A stretch of DNA of 64,000 nucleotides from Clostridium_AW malenominatum (lineage in GTDB: Bacteria; Bacillota; Clostridia; Clostridiales; Clostridiaceae). Below the pieces are notes generated by a model, which saw only the letters and a list, made by a program, of their open reading frames with translations, was not told the DNA's origin and ran no database searches. The position numbers and the translations under genes were made by a program. Where the stretch lies: positions 682,001 to 746,000 of the forward strand of contig NZ_BAAACF010000001.1 in assembly GCF_039521365.1 (NCBI RefSeq). The letters are read 5' to 3'. Shown one piece after another: positions 8,914 through 18,323 of this stretch (the first letter of the stretch is position 1; the number at the start of each line of letters is the position of its first letter).

Positions 8914-9414
8914 ATGTCATTAAAAAAATTTGTTTTAAGTTCAGTTCTATTAGCGGTAGGTTTGCTGCTACATCAAGTGTCACCCAATTTTGTATTTGGT
9001 TTGAGACCAGATTTTCTTCTTATAATGATGTTTATTTCTTTATCTTTCGTGGAAGATTTTAAGTATGTGTTTGTAATTGGATTAGTTTCAGGAGTGTTAA
9101 CAGCTCTTACCACTACCTTTCCAGGAGGACAACTTCCAAATATAATAGATAAAGTAATTACTGCGCCGGCGGTGTATATGTTGATGAGAGTTTTTAATAC
9201 TAAATTAAATGGGAAAATTGGAACTATTATTATAGGCTTTTTGGGTACACTAATAAGTGGTACAATATTTTTGTTATCAGCTTTATATTTAGTAGGTTTG
9301 CCAGCTAGTTTAGGAGTACTATTTCCAACAGTTTTAGTTGCAGCTTTTTTGAACTCTATGTGTATATCTTTTATAACAAAAATATTAAATGTTACATTAA
9401 AATATTCTAACTAG
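8914..9414 (+). CDS. trpP: Tryptophan transporter TrpP
   Basis: A 166-residue very hydrophobic protein with about five or six helices and the family-like segment GLRPDFLLIMMFISLSF followed by TTTFPGGQLPN, resembling the TrpP/YhaG group of tryptophan importers. ATG 8914 is preferred because AAGGGAG stands eight bases upstream; the in-frame TTG at 8896 precedes that site. Placement directly behind a T-box with a TGG specifier independently supports tryptophan as the substrate. The protein resembles small energy-coupling S components in size; the family is thought to be a stand-alone permease. Confidence 0.88.
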   Translation: MSLKKFVLSSVLLAVGLLLHQVSPNFVFGLRPDFLLIMMFISLSFVEDFKYVFVIGLVSGVLTALTTTFPGGQLPNIIDKVITAPAVYMLMRVFNTKLNGKIGTIIIGFLGTLISGTIFLLSALYLVGLPASLGVLFPTVLVAAFLNSMCISFITKILNVTLKYSN

Positions 9415-9465
9415 ATTATATATAAATCATGTTTATAATATAATAGTCATAAAGGGGGGAGAAGT

Positions 9466-10770
9466 TTGAGAAAATCTTTTTATTTAACCATAGGTATATT
9501 TTTTACCGTAATATTTTTATTTGTCTTTTCTGTGAGATATTTTGAAAATGCCAACATGGAAAAATTGAAAAATACTAGTGGGTATTCTATAGTACTAGAT
9601 AATGGAGAAGAAATAACCTTATCAAAGGTATCGGATAAGGCTATAGAATATAGAAAGGTAAATCTAAATTTATGGTCAATTAATTTGGTTCTAGGTTTTG
9701 CTATACCAATTATATTTGTAATCAGTGGATTTGGTAAAAAACTAAGTGATTATTTGGGAAAAGTCAGTAATAATTATATTATTCAATTAGCATTATTTTT
9801 TATAATATACGTTACCATAAGTAATCTCATAACTTTTCCCTTAGATTATTATAGAAGTTTCGTTCATAGGCATAATTTTGGTTTATCAAATCAAAGTTTT
9901 TACAAATGGATAACGGATTATTTAAAGAATTTTGGATTAAATAACTTAGTAACTTCCGCCTTCATTTGGGTGCCGTATTTTATAATTATTAAAAGTCCTA
10001 AAAGATGGTGGTTATACAATGGAATTTTATTTATACCATTTTTAATGTTCGTAACCTTTATATCCCCCACCTATATAGACCCATTGTTTAATAAATATAC
10101 CTCTATTCAAGACAAGGAATTGCAAAGAGGAATAGAGCATCAATTGAGTATGGCAGGTATTGGAGATAGTAAAGTTTATCAGGTAAATAAAAGCGTTGAT
10201 ACAAAAGAGATGAATGCTTATATGACGGGAGTTTTTGGTTCTAAGAGAATAGTTCTTTGGGACACCACTATTAATAATTTAACCAGAGGAGAAACCTTGT
10301 CCATAACTGCCCACGAAATTGCCCACTATGTGATGGGTCATGTATGGAAATCTATAGTTTTAGGAGGATTATTGTTTATACTAGTTTTATATTTGGTGAA
10401 TAAAACTATCCTATGGATTTTGTTCCATTGGGGAGGGGTTCTGGGAGTGACTAAGATACATCATTTAGCCTTTATGCCTATGATGATTTTGGTAATAAAC
10501 ATATTTTTATTTCTCTCAAATCCTATAACAAATACTTTCTCTAGATATGTGGAAAGGCAAGCAGATATTTATGCTATAGAAATGACTAAAGATAATTCAT
10601 CAGTTATTACCTCCACCATAAAACTTCATGAAAATAGTTTAGTATTGCCAAGGGCAAGCAAAATTTATGAGATTTGGTACTATTCACATCCGTCCTATTA
10701 TGATAGAGTGGAATTGGCAAAAGAGTATAAACCTTGGAGGGAAAATAAGCCTCTAAAATATATCAAATAA
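9466..10770 (+). CDS. M48 (Ste24-type) membrane metalloprotease
   Basis: A 434-residue integral membrane protein with several N-terminal helices and the zinc motif HEIAH (about residues 283-287) in the context ITAHEIAHYVMGH. The third metal ligand is the Glu of the downstream ERQADIYAIEMT segment. Length and layout match CAAX prenyl protease 1/Ste24 rather than the shorter HtpX. In bacteria these enzymes act in membrane-protein or lipoprotein quality control; substrates are unknown. TTG 9466 follows GGGGGGA at good spacing. The next gene begins 20 bases after the stop, so the two may be cotranscribed. Confidence 0.9.
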   Translation: MRKSFYLTIGIFFTVIFLFVFSVRYFENANMEKLKNTSGYSIVLDNGEEITLSKVSDKAIEYRKVNLNLWSINLVLGFAIPIIFVISGFGKKLSDYLGKVSNNYIIQLALFFIIYVTISNLITFPLDYYRSFVHRHNFGLSNQSFYKWITDYLKNFGLNNLVTSAFIWVPYFIIIKSPKRWWLYNGILFIPFLMFVTFISPTYIDPLFNKYTSIQDKELQRGIEHQLSMAGIGDSKVYQVNKSVDTKEMNAYMTGVFGSKRIVLWDTTINNLTRGETLSITAHEIAHYVMGHVWKSIVLGGLLFILVLYLVNKTILWILFHWGGVLGVTKIHHLAFMPMMILVINIFLFLSNPITNTFSRYVERQADIYAIEMTKDNSSVITSTIKLHENSLVLPRASKIYEIWYYSHPSYYDRVELAKEYKPWRENKPLKYIK

Positions 10771-10790
10771 TATAAATTAGGAGGAATTTT

Positions 10791-11261
10791 ATGTTTATAA
10801 ATTCAGAGGAAAGCTTAAATCTAATAATAAGCAATAAGTTTGATGCCTTAGAAAATAGCGATAAAAAAGTAAAAGATGTTCTTCCAGAAGGTTTTGAAAA
10901 TATATTAAAAGTGTATATATACAATAATAAAGATGGCATACTGAAATTTATAAAGAGCTTTACAGAAAAACAGGACTTTAAAGCTAATATACGAAAAGAA
11001 GTTAGTAAATTACTAGAAGGAGTCAACCCAGCCTTAAGAAAATTTATTAACTTAGACAATTTATGCAATAATATATTCGATGGAATAGATAAGTATATTG
11101 AAAACCCTGAAAATTCTATGAAGGTTCTAGAATTAATATATAAAGCTATGGACATAATTAAGGAAAAGAGCCTAAGAGATATTTTACCTTATATTCCCTA
11201 TGAGGGTAAAAAAACCATAATAAACTTTATATCTAACAATATTTACAAAATTTTAAACTAA
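10791..11261 (+). CDS. Hypothetical cytoplasmic protein, 156 aa
   Basis: I do not recognise this protein. It is mostly predicted alpha-helix, acidic/basic mixed, without signal peptide, membrane segment, cysteine motif or recognisable catalytic signature. AGGAGG lies about eight bases before ATG 10791, and codon use matches its neighbours, so it is a real gene. It follows the Ste24-type protease gene by 20 bases and precedes a c-di-GMP gene that seems to have its own promoter (TATAAT near 11297). A link with the protease is possible from position only. Confidence 0.7.
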   Translation: MFINSEESLNLIISNKFDALENSDKKVKDVLPEGFENILKVYIYNNKDGILKFIKSFTEKQDFKANIRKEVSKLLEGVNPALRKFINLDNLCNNIFDGIDKYIENPENSMKVLELIYKAMDIIKEKSLRDILPYIPYEGKKTIINFISNNIYKILN

Positions 11262-11347
11262 ATATTATAAAATGTAACAAATTTATGGTAATATAGTATA
11301 ATACGGGTGAAATATACATTGCATAATGTTGTAAGTGGGTGTTGGTT

Positions 11348-13114
11348 ATGGAAATGACTAAAGACTTAAAATTAAGCGTATCTTTAGATGAATTTAAAAC
11401 ACAATACGAAAGATTAAAACAAAATGAGGAAGCCTTAAGGGTTAGCGAAGAAAGATATAGACTGGCTGTAGAAGGAGCAAATGATGGTCTTTGGGATTGG
11501 GATTTTGTTACTAACAAGTTTTTTATTTCAGAAAAGTGGAAGAGAGAACTACCAAATGAAATATTAAACCCCAAATTAAGCATTATGGGAAAATGGACGA
11601 GATTAATACATCCTGAAGATTTAAATGAGGCTTTAAATAGTTTTAAAGAATACTTAAAGGGAAATAGTGAGTATTTATTTTGTGAATATAGATTTAGGAC
11701 TAAAGATGACTATAAATGGGTTCTAACTAGAGGAAAGATATTAAGAGATAAAGTTGGAAAACCTATTAGAATGGCAGGCTCTATTTCAGACATAACATAT
11801 AGAAAAATATATGAAGAAAAAATAAAAGATTTAGCTTATTATGATAGGTTAACTAAGCTTCCTAATTTTCATTATTCAAAAGAAATAATAGGGGAAAAAA
11901 TAAAAAATAATAATGGTATAAGAAAATTTGCGTTATTTTTAATTGATCTTGATAATTTTAGAAACATAAATGATACTTTAGGTCATCAATTTGGTGATGA
12001 GGTTTTAATTACTATAAAAGAAAAACTAAAGCTTATCATAAGTGATAATGATATATTATGTAAAACCGGTGAAGACGAATTTTTAATAATTAAAGATATT
12101 GACTATGGAAAATTAGAGGCGGAAAACTTTGCAAAAGAAATATTAAATTATTTTCAAGGTCCCTTGTCCATACATAATCATGAGATATACTCTACTATTA
12201 GTATAGGCATAGAAATTTATCCAGACAATGTGGAAGATGCTTTTGGACTACTGAGAAATGTAGATAGTGCTATGTATTCCGCCAAGGAAAAGGGAAGAAA
12301 TACCTATGAGTTTTTTAATACAGACATATATAAAGATATTGTAAAGAAGATAAGCCTAGAGAGTGATCTAAGAAAAGCTATTAAAAATAATGAATTTGAA
12401 CTTTATTATCAACCTCAAATGGATTTAAATACAGAGGAAATTATTGGAGTAGAAGCATTAATAAGATGGAATCACCCACATAAGGGATTGATTTCTCCGG
12501 TACAGTTCATTCCCTTGGCAGAAAATACAGGGCTCATAGTGAATATTGGTAAATGGGTAATAGAGACAGTGTGCAAGCAGAACATGAAGTGGCAGGATAT
12601 GGGATATGAAGATGTGGTTATATCTATAAATGTTTCATCAATACAGCTTCAACAAAAGGATTTTATAAATTTTGTCAGCGATGCTCTAAAAAAATATAAT
12701 ATGAAAGCAGAACTGTTAAACATTGAAATAACTGAAAGCACTTTGATGAAATCCATAGATTCTGTTGTTATAAAGCTAAAGTCCTTAAAAGAATTAGGAG
12801 TAGGAATTTCTTTGGATGACTTTGGAACAGGTTATTCTTCCTTAAGTTACTTAAAAAAATTACCTATTGATACTCTCAAAATTGATAAGATTTTCATAGA
12901 TGATGTAAATGAACATTCTATAGAGGATGCCATAACAGGAGAAATAATTCAATTAGCCCATAAAATGAAGATAGATGTTGTAGCAGAAGGGGTAGAGGAG
13001 AAGAATCAAATCCATCTATTAAAGTCTCAAAATTGTGACAAAATTCAAGGATATGTTTTAAGTAAACCTGTACCCAAAGAAGAAGTCATAAAATTTTTTA
13101 AAAGTAAACTATAA
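11348..13114 (+). CDS. PAS-GGDEF-EAL protein, probable c-di-GMP phosphodiesterase
   Basis: A roughly 588-residue cytoplasmic protein. A short coiled-coil start precedes a PAS/PAC domain (about 30-155; RVSEERYRLAVEGANDGLWDW). A GGDEF domain (about 165-330) has the signature degenerated to GEDEF at about residue 241. The EAL domain (about 345-585) keeps the catalytic set: EALIRW, NVSS, EITES, DDFGTGYSSL, KIDKIFI and EGVEE. The cyclase half is therefore probably inactive or only GTP-sensing, and the protein should hydrolyse c-di-GMP under PAS control. ATG 11348 follows AGTGGG by eight bases; GTG 11339 and TTG 11342 are alternatives. A hairpin terminator overlaps the stop. Confidence 0.9.
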   Translation: MEMTKDLKLSVSLDEFKTQYERLKQNEEALRVSEERYRLAVEGANDGLWDWDFVTNKFFISEKWKRELPNEILNPKLSIMGKWTRLIHPEDLNEALNSFKEYLKGNSEYLFCEYRFRTKDDYKWVLTRGKILRDKVGKPIRMAGSISDITYRKIYEEKIKDLAYYDRLTKLPNFHYSKEIIGEKIKNNNGIRKFALFLIDLDNFRNINDTLGHQFGDEVLITIKEKLKLIISDNDILCKTGEDEFLIIKDIDYGKLEAENFAKEILNYFQGPLSIHNHEIYSTISIGIEIYPDNVEDAFGLLRNVDSAMYSAKEKGRNTYEFFNTDIYKDIVKKISLESDLRKAIKNNEFELYYQPQMDLNTEEIIGVEALIRWNHPHKGLISPVQFIPLAENTGLIVNIGKWVIETVCKQNMKWQDMGYEDVVISINVSSIQLQQKDFINFVSDALKKYNMKAELLNIEITESTLMKSIDSVVIKLKSLKELGVGISLDDFGTGYSSLSYLKKLPIDTLKIDKIFIDDVNEHSIEDAITGEIIQLAHKMKIDVVAEGVEEKNQIHLLKSQNCDKIQGYVLSKPVPKEEVIKFFKSKL

Positions 13115-13137
13115 CCCATATTAGTTTACTTTTTATT
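13102..13137 (+). terminator. Terminator of GGDEF/EAL gene
   Basis: AGTAAACTA pairs with TAGTTTACT across the stop codon and is followed by TTTTTATTTT. Confidence 0.7.
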
Positions 13138-13183
13138 TTGTCCCATGACTAGCCGCTATTAGAAATCTGTTTATAAAAAAATA

Positions 13184-13207
13184 AAACGGAAGACGTATCT
13201 TCCGTTT
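13184..13207 (-). terminator. Terminator of DUF4349 gene
   Basis: A perfect 10-bp stem (AAACGGAAGA / TCTTCCGTTT, loop CGTA). Read on the minus strand it is followed by TTTTATTTTTTT, so it ends the lipoprotein gene transcribed toward it. Confidence 0.7.
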
Positions 13208-13310
13208 AAAAGGGGGAGGTCTAATATTTAGTTAACAACTTAATTATATTATAAAGTGTAAATATTAAATTAAAATTATGAATATATGAATAAATCATAA
13301 ACATTTAAAT

Positions 13311-14237
13311 TTAGTTATCTTTTTCATCTTTTTTTAATAAATTTTTAACTTTTAAATTTTTATTTTTGTAAAAATATTTAATAACAAATAGTATAGGTAT
13401 TAATACTACTAAATAAGGAATTGATGAAATGATAAATAGTATAATTAATTTAAACAAATATATTACATTTTCTATTGAAGAAACAAAGGCATAGTATGCT
13501 TTGTCTTTTAAAGATAAAGGATTAGCTTTTTTATATTTTTGTACTTCGTATAAATTTATATTTATGGTAGTGTAATCTATTAGGTTATTCCATTTCTTTA
13601 ATGTTCCTGTTAAAGTTTCTATTTCATATCGAACTCTCTCTAGTTCTTTTTCTATTTCCAAAATATCCTTTAGTTCTCCAGATTTTTTTAATAACTCAAG
13701 GAGTCTTTCTTGCTGAATGGTTAAGGACTTAAGTCTAGCTTCTGTATCAAAGTATTGTGAAGTAATGTCATTGCTATTTATATTTTGGTTAACAACACTT
13801 CCTATGGATTCCATATCCTTTAGAAAGGCCTCAAAATTTTTCGCAGGTATTCTTGCTGAAATATTGGCATGCCTGTTTTGAATATTAGTATCGTTGTCTA
13901 CTCTTTTGCCGCTTACATTAGAATTTTCTACATATCCGCCAATGGCCTTTATTTTATTTATTAAATCATTAGAACTTTTATCAAACTCTAAAGTTTGAAT
14001 TTCAACGGTAGCATTTTGAATAATTTTTCTGTTTGAAAGTTGTATATTATTACTAGTTGAAGTATCTAATGGAGGTCCAATACCAGAAGTAGTTCCACCT
14101 TTGTCGGCTATAGAATACTCTGCCTTATTTTCTGTAGACGAATCTGCTACATGAGAAGCCTTCTTTGAAGAGCCACAAGCTGTAAATATCATTAAAGCCA
14201 CCATTAATCCAGTAAAATATTTAAAATACTTTTTCAT
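13311..14237 (-). CDS. DUF4349 lipoprotein
   Basis: A 308-residue protein with signal peptide and lipobox FTAC (Cys21), a low-complexity linker, a DUF4349 domain (about 65-245) that includes a long coiled coil (LLELLKKSGELKDILEIEKELERVRYEIETL region), and one C-terminal membrane segment (about 255-290) followed by a basic lysine-rich tail. It should be anchored on the outer face of the membrane at both ends. Function is unknown; related proteins are scattered through Firmicutes. A good ribosome-binding site (GGGGG) precedes ATG 14237. It is transcribed divergently from the amidohydrolase gene. Confidence 0.85.
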   Translation of the reverse strand: MKKYFKYFTGLMVALMIFTACGSSKKASHVADSSTENKAEYSIADKGGTTSGIGPPLDTSTSNNIQLSNRKIIQNATVEIQTLEFDKSSNDLINKIKAIGGYVENSNVSGKRVDNDTNIQNRHANISARIPAKNFEAFLKDMESIGSVVNQNINSNDITSQYFDTEARLKSLTIQQERLLELLKKSGELKDILEIEKELERVRYEIETLTGTLKKWNNLIDYTTININLYEVQKYKKANPLSLKDKAYYAFVSSIENVIYLFKLIILFIISSIPYLVVLIPILFVIKYFYKNKNLKVKNLLKKDEKDN

Positions 14238-14349
14238 AAATTAAAACCCCCTTAAGTATTATAATAGCATATATAATATATACGTAAACATCATGGGAAA
14301 AGTATGGTAATATAAATATATAAAGTGAAACTTAGGGAGATGGTTTTTA

Positions 14350-15510
14350 GTGTTGTTAATTAAAAATGGTAAAGTATTTACTATGACTGGAGAGAACTAT
14401 GAAAACGGAAGCATTTTAATTCACAATGGAAAAATATTAGAAGTTGGTTTAGATATAACTGTTCCAGAAGAATGTGAGATCATTGATGCAAAGGGAGGAT
14501 GGGTTACTCCAGGTTTTATTGAAGCTCATTGTCATATAGGATTAATAGAAGAAGGAATGGGCTTTGAAGGAAATGATATAAATGAAAGTACGGATCCAAT
14601 AACTCCTCATTTAAGGGCTATAGATGGAGTTAATCCTTTTGACACAGCCTTTCATGAAGCTATAAAAGGGGGAGTTACTACGGTAATGACAGGACCAGGT
14701 AGTGCTAATGTTATAGGAGGACAGTTCGCTATAATGAAGACTAATGGTATTTCTGTAGATAAAATGGTGATTAAGACTCCCAGCGCTGTAAAAGTTGCTT
14801 TTGGCGAAAATCCAAAGAGAGTATATAATTCTAAAGGGAAAATGCCAATTACTAGAATGGCCACAGCGGCATTACTTAGAGAAACTTTAGTTAAGGTTAA
14901 AAATTATAAAAGTAGAAAGGATACAGCTACTTTAAAGGGAGATAATTTTGATATAGATTTAAAAATGGAAGCTTTAATACCAGTTCTTCAAAAAAAAATA
15001 CCACTAAAGGCACATGCACATAGAGGGGATGATATTTTAACTGCAATAAGAATTGCTAAGGAATTTGACATATTGATGACAATAGATCATTGTAGTGAAG
15101 GGGAATTGGTAGCAGACTATATAAGAGAATCAGGTTTTCCAGCAATAGTTGGCCCCACATTAACCTTTAAAAGTAAGATAGAGGTTAAGAATAAGAGTTT
15201 TACCACTCCGGGAGTGCTTAGTAATAAAGGGATAAAAGTAGCTATAACTACAGATCACCCTGTTGTACCTATTGAATATTTACCTATTTGTGCAGGATTT
15301 GCAGCCAAGGCAGGATGGAATGAGACAGAAGCTTTAAAAGCTATTACTATAAATGCAGCAGAAATACTAGGAGTAGAAGATAGAGTAGGAAGTATCGCCA
15401 AGGGGAAAGATGGTGATATAGTTATATTTAATGGCAACCCATTAGATAGTCTTACAAAAACTCTATATACAATAATTAATGGTGAAGTAGTTTATAAAGG
15501 TGATGTTTAA
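14350..15510 (+). CDS. Amidohydrolase (imidazolonepropionase-like)
   Basis: A 386-residue metal-dependent amidohydrolase. Metal ligands are visible as the HxH pair in EAHCHIG (about residues 59-61), the histidine of KAHAHRGDD, the histidine of TIDHCSEG and the aspartate of TTDHPVV. The carboxylated-lysine position cannot be fixed by eye. The small beta-sandwich at both ends (MLLIKNGKVFTMTG and GKDGDIVIFNGNPLD) is typical. Such clostridial proteins are often labelled imidazolonepropionase or dipeptidase-like; the substrate is unknown. GTG 14350 follows GGGAG. The stop overlaps the start of the nucleotidyltransferase gene by one base, so the pair is translationally coupled. Confidence 0.88.
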   Translation: MLLIKNGKVFTMTGENYENGSILIHNGKILEVGLDITVPEECEIIDAKGGWVTPGFIEAHCHIGLIEEGMGFEGNDINESTDPITPHLRAIDGVNPFDTAFHEAIKGGVTTVMTGPGSANVIGGQFAIMKTNGISVDKMVIKTPSAVKVAFGENPKRVYNSKGKMPITRMATAALLRETLVKVKNYKSRKDTATLKGDNFDIDLKMEALIPVLQKKIPLKAHAHRGDDILTAIRIAKEFDILMTIDHCSEGELVADYIRESGFPAIVGPTLTFKSKIEVKNKSFTTPGVLSNKGIKVAITTDHPVVPIEYLPICAGFAAKAGWNETEALKAITINAAEILGVEDRVGSIAKGKDGDIVIFNGNPLDSLTKTLYTIINGEVVYKGDV

Positions 15511-16199
15511 TGGAACTTTATGAGAGGATTGAACACTTTAAGGATGAAATAGTTAAGGTATTTAGTTCTAGAGTAGAGTGTATATTGCTTACAGGAAGCG
15601 TTGCTAGAGAAGAAATAAGAGAAAAAAGTGATATTGATATATGGGTATTTTTAGATGAGATAAAGTTTGAAGATTTATACAAGGTTTCAGAAGTGGTAAA
15701 AAACTTCCCTAAAGAGCCTAAAATAAATCCTCAAGTAACTACTTTTAAGGAATGTCTTTTACCTAACTTTACAAGAGAATATTCGCCTATTCAATATAAT
15801 ACAGATGGTAAAGTTTTATATGGAAAGTTAAAAGTACCCTACCCAAAGAGAGAAGAATTTCTTGAAAGTAGTAAAAATTTAGCTGCTTATATTATTATGG
15901 GCATTAGACATTTTATAACTATTGATGAAAACGAGAAATCTCTTTTAAGTAAAAAACTATTGAAGAGAATTTTGAAACCTTTAACATGGGCTTTAAGATA
16001 TAAATATGCAGGAATAAAAGGAAAGTATATTTTAGATTTAGAGAAACTGAAGGATGAGGCTAGTGAAGAAGAAATATATGTTATAGATATATTTCAAAAT
16101 CTACTACTGGGCAATTATGATATATATGAAGGAAAAGTGAGTATAATATTAGAAAAAACATATAACTTATGTAAAAACTTAATGTACTCAGAATATTAA
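15510..16199 (+). CDS. Nucleotidyltransferase-domain protein
   Basis: A 229-residue protein with a pol-beta-type nucleotidyltransferase signature at residues about 26-45 (TGSVAREEIREKSDIDIWVF: GS followed by DxD). The remaining C-terminal part is mainly helical. This resembles the minimal nucleotidyltransferase/HEPN-like superfamily, and also antibiotic adenylyltransferases, but lacks features of a named enzyme. It starts at the last base of the amidohydrolase stop. Function is not assigned; it could adenylylate a small molecule or a protein. Confidence 0.75.
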   Translation: MELYERIEHFKDEIVKVFSSRVECILLTGSVAREEIREKSDIDIWVFLDEIKFEDLYKVSEVVKNFPKEPKINPQVTTFKECLLPNFTREYSPIQYNTDGKVLYGKLKVPYPKREEFLESSKNLAAYIIMGIRHFITIDENEKSLLSKKLLKRILKPLTWALRYKYAGIKGKYILDLEKLKDEASEEEIYVIDIFQNLLLGNYDIYEGKVSIILEKTYNLCKNLMYSEY

Positions 16200-16273
16200 T
16201 TAATATTGTTTTTTGTATAATAATTGTTTATTATATAAATAAAGGAAATTCATAAACATAGGAGGGAATTTTT

Positions 16274-16447
16274 ATGGAATTAAAGGATAAAGTACTAGAA
16301 CTATTAAAAAATTCAGATCCGTTAAAATCTGGTGAAATAGCAGAAAAACTTGAAATTGAAAAAGGTGAAGTAGATAAGGCCATAAAGGTTTTGAAAAAGG
16401 AAGAATTAATAGAATCTCCAAAGAGATGTTATTATAGTGCCAAATAA
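16274..16447 (+). CDS. Small winged-helix protein, 57 aa
   Basis: A short gene with a strong ribosome-binding site (AGGAGGG, seven bases before ATG 16274). The 57-residue product is essentially one winged-helix domain: helix MELKDKVLELLKN, HTH KSGEIAEKLEIEKGEVDKAI, wing ELIESPKRCYYS. Similar stand-alone proteins are common in clostridia and annotated as MarR-like or DprA-type winged helix regulators. An intrinsic terminator starts directly after its stop, so it is a separate unit. It probably binds DNA, but the target is unknown. Confidence 0.85.
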   Translation: MELKDKVLELLKNSDPLKSGEIAEKLEIEKGEVDKAIKVLKKEELIESPKRCYYSAK

Positions 16448-16448
16448 A

Positions 16449-16475
16449 AAGCCCTCTAAGGGCTTTTTTTAGTAT
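16449..16475 (+). terminator. Terminator after small winged-helix gene
   Basis: AAAGCCCT pairs with AGGGCTTT and is followed by a T7 tract immediately after the stop codon. Confidence 0.85.
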
Positions 16476-16495
16476 TTTAGAGTAGGTGAAGAGTT

Positions 16496-18316
16496 TTGGA
16501 AAACATAAAATCTTTATATTTAAAAAGAATAGAAAAATACAGTAATTTATTAAAAAAGCAGAAGAAAATAATAAATTTAATTAGTATATGTAGGCTTATT
16601 ACTTTTTTAGGTGCATGTATGTTCTCTATGTTTATATATAGCAAGAGTAAAAATTATTATTTTACAATTATATCTTTTTTGCTTTGGGGTGTTTTATTCA
16701 TTGTATTAGCAACCATCCATGAAAAATTAAACCATAATAAGAACCTAGTAGAAAATATTATAGAGATAAATCATATGGGGATAAATAGAGCAGAAGGAAA
16801 GTGGAAAGATTTTGAGGATGATGGGAAAGAATATGTGAAAGAAGATCATCCATTTTCAGGAGATTTGGATATATTCGGAAGAGGATCTCTGTTTCAATAT
16901 ATTAATTGTACCACAACCTTTATGGGAAGAAATAAGTTAAAAGACACATTAGAAAATCCAAAATATAATATTGGAGATATATTGAATAGGCAAGAAGCTA
17001 TTGAAGAATTGGGAAATAATATAAAATGGAGACAGAGATTTCAAGGGGAAGGATTTATAAAAGAGAATAAGGATAAAGAGAAGAGAAAAATTGAAGGTAT
17101 CTGTGAATGGTGCGACGAGAGACATGATTTATATAAAAAAACAATCATTAAATCATTGATAAACCTATTTTCTTTATGTATTATAAGTTTCATAGTTCTA
17201 GCATTTTTGTTTTATGGAGTTTATAAATATTTAGCATTATTTTCAATTACTATAAGTATAATAGTGTTATTTTATGATAATAGCAATAGAAACCTTCTTC
17301 TAAATAATGTGTTTATATATAAAAAGTACATACAAAGTTATTATAAAATGATAAATCTAATTGAAAAAGAAAAATTTAATTCTTTTTATATGATTCAGTT
17401 AAAAGAAAAAATTATAAAATCTAAAGAAGAAAGCGCATCTATTGCTATAAAAGAGCTTATAGATATTACTAATAGTATTTCAGATAGAGCGAATTTTTTT
17501 TATATGATATTTAATATTTTGTTCCTTTTAGATTATAGACACATGATGAATTTAGAAAAATGGAAGGATAAATGGGGAGTCTATTTAAAGGATTGGTTAG
17601 AGGTTATAGGGGAGTTTGAAGCTTTATCAGCAATATCTATACTACGTTTTGAAAATCCTAGCTGGACTATGCCCGAGTTTGAAAAAGAAAGTTTATATAT
17701 TAAAGGAAAAGAGTTAGGTCATCCATTATTAGGTGAAAAAGCCGTAAAAAATAACATTACTATAGGAGAGGGCCATAAGATATTGTTAATAACCGGTTCT
17801 AATATGTCAGGTAAAAGTACTTTTCTTAGAACAATAGGGATAAATCTTTTACTATCATATATAGGAGCTCCAGTTTACTCCAAGGAATTTAAGTGCTCTT
17901 TGATGGATATTTATACTTGCATGAGGATTAGCGATAATTTAGAAAAAAATATATCTTCATTTTATGGAGAGTTACTGAGAATTCGTAAGTTAATTGAAGG
18001 AATAAATGGGGGGAGACCTGTGTTCTTTTTATTAGATGAGATATTTAAAGGCACAAATTCCTTTGATAGACATACAGGTGCAAAGATTTTAATAAATAAA
18101 TTAAGTAAGGAGAATTCTATAGGTTTAGTATCAACTCACGATTTGGAGTTGAGTAATTTAGAAAGCGAAAATTATAATGTTAAAAACTATCATTTTGAGG
18201 AACATTATAAAGATAACAATATATATTTTGATTATAAAATTAAAAAAGGAGTATCCACCACACGAAACGCTTTATATTTAATGAGGATAGCAGGTATAGA
18301 TGTAAAGGAGGAATAA
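16496..18316 (+). CDS. Membrane-anchored MutS-family ATPase
   Basis: A 606-residue protein whose C-terminal half (about 415-600) is a MutS ATPase: Walker A GSNMSGKSTFLR, Walker B FFLLDEIFKGTN and a STHDLEL switch. The N-terminal half has a hydrophobic pair at about 25-75 and another at about 220-260, so two hairpins probably cross the membrane. A MutS-lever-like helical region lies between. The mismatch-binding domain I of MutS is absent, so it is not the post-replicative repair enzyme. Related proteins occur in many Firmicutes beside housekeeping genes; their role is unknown. TTG 16496 is the likely start. The next gene follows 7 bases after the stop. Confidence 0.85.
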   Translation: MENIKSLYLKRIEKYSNLLKKQKKIINLISICRLITFLGACMFSMFIYSKSKNYYFTIISFLLWGVLFIVLATIHEKLNHNKNLVENIIEINHMGINRAEGKWKDFEDDGKEYVKEDHPFSGDLDIFGRGSLFQYINCTTTFMGRNKLKDTLENPKYNIGDILNRQEAIEELGNNIKWRQRFQGEGFIKENKDKEKRKIEGICEWCDERHDLYKKTIIKSLINLFSLCIISFIVLAFLFYGVYKYLALFSITISIIVLFYDNSNRNLLLNNVFIYKKYIQSYYKMINLIEKEKFNSFYMIQLKEKIIKSKEESASIAIKELIDITNSISDRANFFYMIFNILFLLDYRHMMNLEKWKDKWGVYLKDWLEVIGEFEALSAISILRFENPSWTMPEFEKESLYIKGKELGHPLLGEKAVKNNITIGEGHKILLITGSNMSGKSTFLRTIGINLLLSYIGAPVYSKEFKCSLMDIYTCMRISDNLEKNISSFYGELLRIRKLIEGINGGRPVFFLLDEIFKGTNSFDRHTGAKILINKLSKENSIGLVSTHDLELSNLESENYNVKNYHFEEHYKDNNIYFDYKIKKGVSTTRNALYLMRIAGIDVKEE

Positions 18317-18323
18317 AAAATAT

